Assembly: GCA_021775525.1 (NCBI GenBank)
Contig: JAJFHQ010000057.1
Location: forward strand, 1 to 38,151
DNA from: Hyphomicrobiales bacterium
GTDB taxonomy: Bacteria; Pseudomonadota; Alphaproteobacteria; Rhizobiales; Methyloligellaceae
DNA length: 38,151 nt
Direction: 5' to 3'
The notes under the pieces are model-generated. The model saw nothing but the letters and a program-made list of their open reading frames with translations, did not search any database and was not told the origin of the DNA. Position numbers and translations under genes: made by a program. Position 1 is the stretch's first letter. Every line of letters starts with the position of its first letter. Positions 35,189 through 38,151 of this stretch are shown piece after piece.

Positions 35189-36691
35189 ATGAACATGCGC
35201 GAAGACGACGACACATTCAGCGATATTGATGAGCCTGCGATCGCCAGCGACACGCAGAAGGAGAGTCCTGCGCGCCCTGGCTGGTTTGGCCTGTCCGCAA
35301 AGCTCCTGATCCTCACCATCGTTTTCGTGATGGTCGCCGAGGTTCTGGTGTTCGTGCCGTCCGTTGCAAACTTCCGCAAGAGCTGGCTGATGCAGCGCCT
35401 TGGTGCTGCCCAGATTGCCGCCCTCGCAGCAGCGCCAGGTGAGGAGTTTCCACTGGCGGCGCGGGTCGAGTTGTTGCGCAATGCCCAGGTTCATGCGGTT
35501 GCCCTGAAACGTGGCGATTCCCGCAACCTCGTCTTTCAAAGTGAAATGCCGACCGGCATCGCTGGGCACTATGATCTTCGCGAGGCGGGCTGGCCAGAGC
35601 TGATCTGGGATGCACTCAACGTATTCATCTCGCCTGCTGGTCAATATTTCCGCGTGGTCGGCCGGCCGGGCTTTGGTACGGAGCAATTTGTCGAGATCGT
35701 CGTCGAACAGGACCCGCTGAAAACGGCGATGATAAATTTCGGCCTTGGCATCCTCGGCCTCTCGATTATCATTTCGATGATTACGGCCGCCCTGGTCTAT
35801 CTGGCGCTCAACACGATGCTGGTCCGGCCCATGACACGCATCACGCATTCCATGGTGCGTTTTGGTGAGGACCCTGAAGATCCTGCCCGCGTGATCACGC
35901 CATCGGGGCGGCGCGACGAGGTTGGCACCGCGGAGCGCGAGCTTGCCCATATGCAGCACGAGCTCAGCGGGGCATTGCAACAGAAGAACAGGCTGGCGGC
36001 GCTGGGTCTGGCGGTTTCCAAGATCAATCATGATCTGCGCAACATGCTGGCCAGCGCGCAGCTCATTTCCGACCGGCTTGGGGACGTGCAGGATCCGCTG
36101 GTGCAGCGCATGGCGCCAAAACTGATCAATTCGCTGGACCGGGCCATCCGGCTATGTACCGACACGCTGAAATTCGGCCGCGCCCAGGAGGCGGCGCCTG
36201 TGCGCGTCATGTGTGCTCTGAAGCCGTTGGTCGAGGAAGTTGGCGATGCCCTGGGACTGAGTGATTCACACGCCTTCACCTGGCGTATTGATATTGCGGA
36301 CTCCCTGCAGGCCGATGTTGACCGCGACCAGCTCTACCGGGTCATGGCCAATCTGGCTCGCAACGCCCTTCAGGCTGTCGAGATGATATATGGTGGCACA
36401 AACCCGACAATCAGTATTTCGGCGGTGCGCACGGGTGCCGTGGTCACGATCGATGTCAGTGATACGGGCGGCGGCGTCCCGGAGAAGGCGCGCGCCCATC
36501 TGTTTGAGCCTTTCCAGGGCTCTGCCCGCAAGGGCGGGACGGGGCTCGGGCTGGCAATTGCTGCAGAGCTGATCCAGGCTCATGGCGGCGAGATTACGCT
36601 TCAGGATGAGGGTCCGGGGACGACATTCCGCGTCACTTTACCGGACCGGGTGGTGGAACTTCACAAGACGCAGACATCGGCCTCGGCCTGA
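35189..36691 (+). CDS. Sensor histidine kinase (orphan)
   Basis: A 500-residue inner-membrane kinase. Transmembrane helices at about 36-58 and 182-208 bracket a periplasmic sensor of about 120 residues; a HAMP-like linker (LVRPMTRITHSM) follows. The H box is SKINHDLRNML with H281; the N box is NLARNALQA (N392); G1 is DTGGGVP; G2 is GGTGLGLAIA. The HDLRN form of the H box is that of the group with a short, atypical dimerisation domain. No response regulator is adjacent, so the partner is elsewhere. It begins 15 bases after the flavoprotein gene and is probably co-transcribed with it and the TVP38 gene. A small GCCCTAAATAGGGC hairpin at 36735-36748 follows. Confidence 0.92.
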   Translation: MNMREDDDTFSDIDEPAIASDTQKESPARPGWFGLSAKLLILTIVFVMVAEVLVFVPSVANFRKSWLMQRLGAAQIAALAAAPGEEFPLAARVELLRNAQVHAVALKRGDSRNLVFQSEMPTGIAGHYDLREAGWPELIWDALNVFISPAGQYFRVVGRPGFGTEQFVEIVVEQDPLKTAMINFGLGILGLSIIISMITAALVYLALNTMLVRPMTRITHSMVRFGEDPEDPARVITPSGRRDEVGTAERELAHMQHELSGALQQKNRLAALGLAVSKINHDLRNMLASAQLISDRLGDVQDPLVQRMAPKLINSLDRAIRLCTDTLKFGRAQEAAPVRVMCALKPLVEEVGDALGLSDSHAFTWRIDIADSLQADVDRDQLYRVMANLARNALQAVEMIYGGTNPTISISAVRTGAVVTIDVSDTGGGVPEKARAHLFEPFQGSARKGGTGLGLAIAAELIQAHGGEITLQDEGPGTTFRVTLPDRVVELHKTQTSASA

Positions 36692-36756
36692 TCTTCCTTA
36701 AAGCGTAGGGGCCGCTTGCCTTTGCAGCCATCAAGCCCTAAATAGGGCCGATGTGC

Positions 36757-36833
36757 GCGCCGGTAGCTCAGCTGGATAGAGCACCAGACTACGAATCTGG
36801 GGGTCGGGGGTTCGAATCCTCCCCGGCGCGCCA
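36757..36833 (+). tRNA. tRNA-Arg (anticodon ACG)
   Basis: A complete 77-base cloverleaf. The acceptor GCGCCGG pairs with CCGGCGC; the D arm is GCTC/GAGC; the anticodon stem CCAGA/TCTGG encloses CTACGAA with anticodon ACG; the T arm GGGGG/CCTCC carries TTCGAAT. The 3' CCA is encoded (36831-36833). Its 3' half is the integration site of the recombinase element that follows. Confidence 0.97.
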
Positions 36834-38150
36834 CTCCTGAACAGTACTGGGCACCATTGAGGGCGGCAGAGGTTCTTCTGCGGTGAGTTGCTGCGCTAGA
36901 GCAGCCTTCGACCCGCTGATACGGATGGTTTCCTCAGAGACACTCACATCCGACAGGAAGTGCCGGATGTAGGCCCGGCGCAGCTGCGGATTGCTATCGC
37001 CCTTGAGAGCTGTCCTCAGAGCCCTGGAAACAACCTCGACCCGCTTTGACGTGACCTCGGCAATCGGCTGGTTGAGCTCGCGTTCCTTGTAGGCGGTCAG
37101 CCAGATGAGTTCATCGTCCTGGGTTTGCCGCTTGGTGAGGCGTGCACTTAGAGCTCGCAGCTGGGCCGCGTCACCCGCCTCGATTGCATCCACCAGGTTC
37201 TTGATTTGCTTGGCAATGTCATGACGCTGGTTGCGAAGCTCTCGCAATTCTTTCTGTAGCGCATCCCGGCGGCCAGAATTGCGGGCGATCAGCGCCCCTA
37301 TAATTTTCTTCAGGCGCGCGGGCTGCATAATCCTGTCGCACAGGGCGTCGATGATGATCTCATCAAGCTTTGGCATGGATACCCTCACGCCAGGGCACGC
37401 AGCGTGGCCGCTGTCTGCTTTTTTGGAGCAGGCGTAATAGCGATACTGCCCGCTCTTACCCGTCTGTATGCGCATCGGTGCCCCGCAATGGTCGCAGCGA
37501 GCAATGCCGGTGAGAAGGATTTGGCTATTCGTGATGCGTGGATGTGTGATTGAAGAATGGCGTGCCTTCAGCTGCGCCTGAACTGCATGGAAGATGTCAT
37601 CCTCTATGATCCTGGGAACCTCAATCGGTATCCACTCTTCCCGTGGTCTGGGTCTTTGTTTGCGGCTGTCACGCCGGTTGAAGTAATGCGTTCCTACATA
37701 GGCTGAGCGGGTCAGGATGCCGTGGACGGTCTGAATGCTGAAGAGCCTGCCCTTGCGGTGCGTGAAGCCTCTCTCGTTAAGGTAAGAGGTGACGTTCTTG
37801 ACACCCATTGGGCCAGACTTGCCGTCGCCGTGGAGATAGAGCCGGAAGATCAGTTTGACGAGTTCGGCTTCCTTTACTTCAGTTGCGAGCTTTTTCTTGT
37901 CCTTGTTACCAACGCGCTCCGCAACAATAGTCTTGTAACCGAAGGGCGGTAACGATCCATTCCAATAACCTCGTCGTGCGTTCTCCAGCATAGAGCGCTT
38001 CACATGCTTGGCAGTTTCCGCGCTCTGATATTCATCAAAGGATGACAGGATTTGCCGCGTGAGTTCGCCCTTTGCACCGTCTCCAGTTTCCTGTGTCATG
38101 GAGACAACCTGTGCTCCATGCTTTGCAAACTCACGGCAGTAAAAGGCAGA
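36789..38150 (-). CDS. Large serine recombinase/integrase (N-terminus beyond window)
   Basis: At least 453 residues of a large serine recombinase. The frame is open to the window edge (REFAKHGAQVVSM continues upstream of the ATG at 38099), so that ATG is internal; the catalytic serine lies beyond the window. Seen in order: end of the resolvase domain (VVSMTQETGDG), its long helix (SSFDEYQSAETAKHVKR), the Recombinase domain (ENARRGYWNGSLPPFGYKTI and DGKSGPMGVKNVTSYLN), a zinc ribbon with CDHCGAPM and two later cysteines, and a coiled coil (LQKELRELRNQRHDIAKQI). The last 14 codons and stop are the antisense strand of the tRNA-Arg 3' half, ending GEDSNPRPPDS. Its C-terminus therefore changes with integration. 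Confidence 0.92.
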   Translation of the reverse strand, partial: SAFYCREFAKHGAQVVSMTQETGDGAKGELTRQILSSFDEYQSAETAKHVKRSMLENARRGYWNGSLPPFGYKTIVAERVGNKDKKKLATEVKEAELVKLIFRLYLHGDGKSGPMGVKNVTSYLNERGFTHRKGRLFSIQTVHGILTRSAYVGTHYFNRRDSRKQRPRPREEWIPIEVPRIIEDDIFHAVQAQLKARHSSITHPRITNSQILLTGIARCDHCGAPMRIQTGKSGQYRYYACSKKADSGHAACPGVRVSMPKLDEIIIDALCDRIMQPARLKKIIGALIARNSGRRDALQKELRELRNQRHDIAKQIKNLVDAIEAGDAAQLRALSARLTKRQTQDDELIWLTAYKERELNQPIAEVTSKRVEVVSRALRTALKGDSNPQLRRAYIRHFLSDVSVSEETIRISGSKAALAQQLTAEEPLPPSMVPSTVQEWRAGEDSNPRPPDS

Positions 38151-38151
38151 A
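36789..38151. mobile_element. Boundary of an integrative element at tRNA-Arg (partial)
   Basis: The element begins at the 3' half of tRNA-Arg (36789-36833 as maximum shared core) and extends past the window. The overlap of the recombinase's coding end with the tRNA marks this side as the integrase-proximal att site. The far end should carry a partial copy of the tRNA 3' sequence. Cargo is not visible. Confidence 0.8.

Noticed and set aside
34415..36031. 538-codon minus-strand frame
   Set aside because: Antisense to the flavoprotein and histidine kinase, whose motifs are unmistakable; long antisense frames are expected in GC-rich DNA.

Overview
The window is chromosomal DNA of an alphaproteobacterium, most likely from the Hyphomicrobiales (Rhizobiales) or a Parvibaculum/Rhodobiaceae-like lineage. 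Three blocks in the gene order normal for that group support this: cycM / kdsB-pheA / nudC; ffs-dnaX-ybaB-recR; and rmuC / def-fmt-truA / dapE-dapD / argB-engB / yidC-rnpA-rpmH. A CycM-type membrane cytochrome c and a DnaX lacking most zinc-module cysteines fit the same placement. GC is about 60% by eye in the housekeeping genes and clearly lower in several accessory genes. Species-level placement is inference.

Layout. 1-1827: YejA-like peptide-binding protein (3' end off the window). 1958-4985: cycM, kdsB, pheA and a small unknown. 4973-8920: nudC, the SRP RNA, and dnaX-ybaB-recR. 8932-11540: a phasin-like protein, a PEP-mutase/isocitrate-lyase superfamily enzyme and rmuC. 11641-17329: def, fmt and truA, split by two secreted accessory proteins, an inverse-autotransporter/beta-helix adhesin and a basic repeat protein; both have TTG starts. 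17377-19944: a secreted unknown, dapE, dapD. 20157-25103: two tandem, paralogous TPR-methyltransferase genes on the opposite strand to the operons around them. 25100-27443: nucleotidase, argB, engB. 27554-29556: secreted VWA repeat protein and a VOC-fold protein. 29569-31989: yidC, rnpA and the 44-residue rpmH with a clear promoter. 32199-32507: a small secreted or anchored cysteine-rich protein whose C-terminus has the six-cysteine spacing of an inhibitor cystine knot. 32906-36691: TVP38-family membrane protein, a flavoprotein disulfide reductase broken by one in-frame amber codon, and an orphan histidine kinase. 36757-38151: tRNA-Arg(ACG) with a serine-recombinase element integrated at its 3' half and running out of the window.

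The housekeeping blocks cover LPS Kdo activation, phenylalanine, lysine/peptidoglycan (dapD/dapE) and arginine (argB) synthesis, N-formylmethionine handling (fmt/def), replication and repair (dnaX, recR, rmuC), and membrane insertion (ffs, yidC). The unusual content sits in the insertions: the knottin-like precursor, the adhesin, the tandem TPR-methyltransferases and the tRNA-integrated element. The most striking is the knottin-like gene, with hydrophobic leader, cysteine-free spacer, dibasic pair and six-cysteine core, the same layout as conotoxin precursors.
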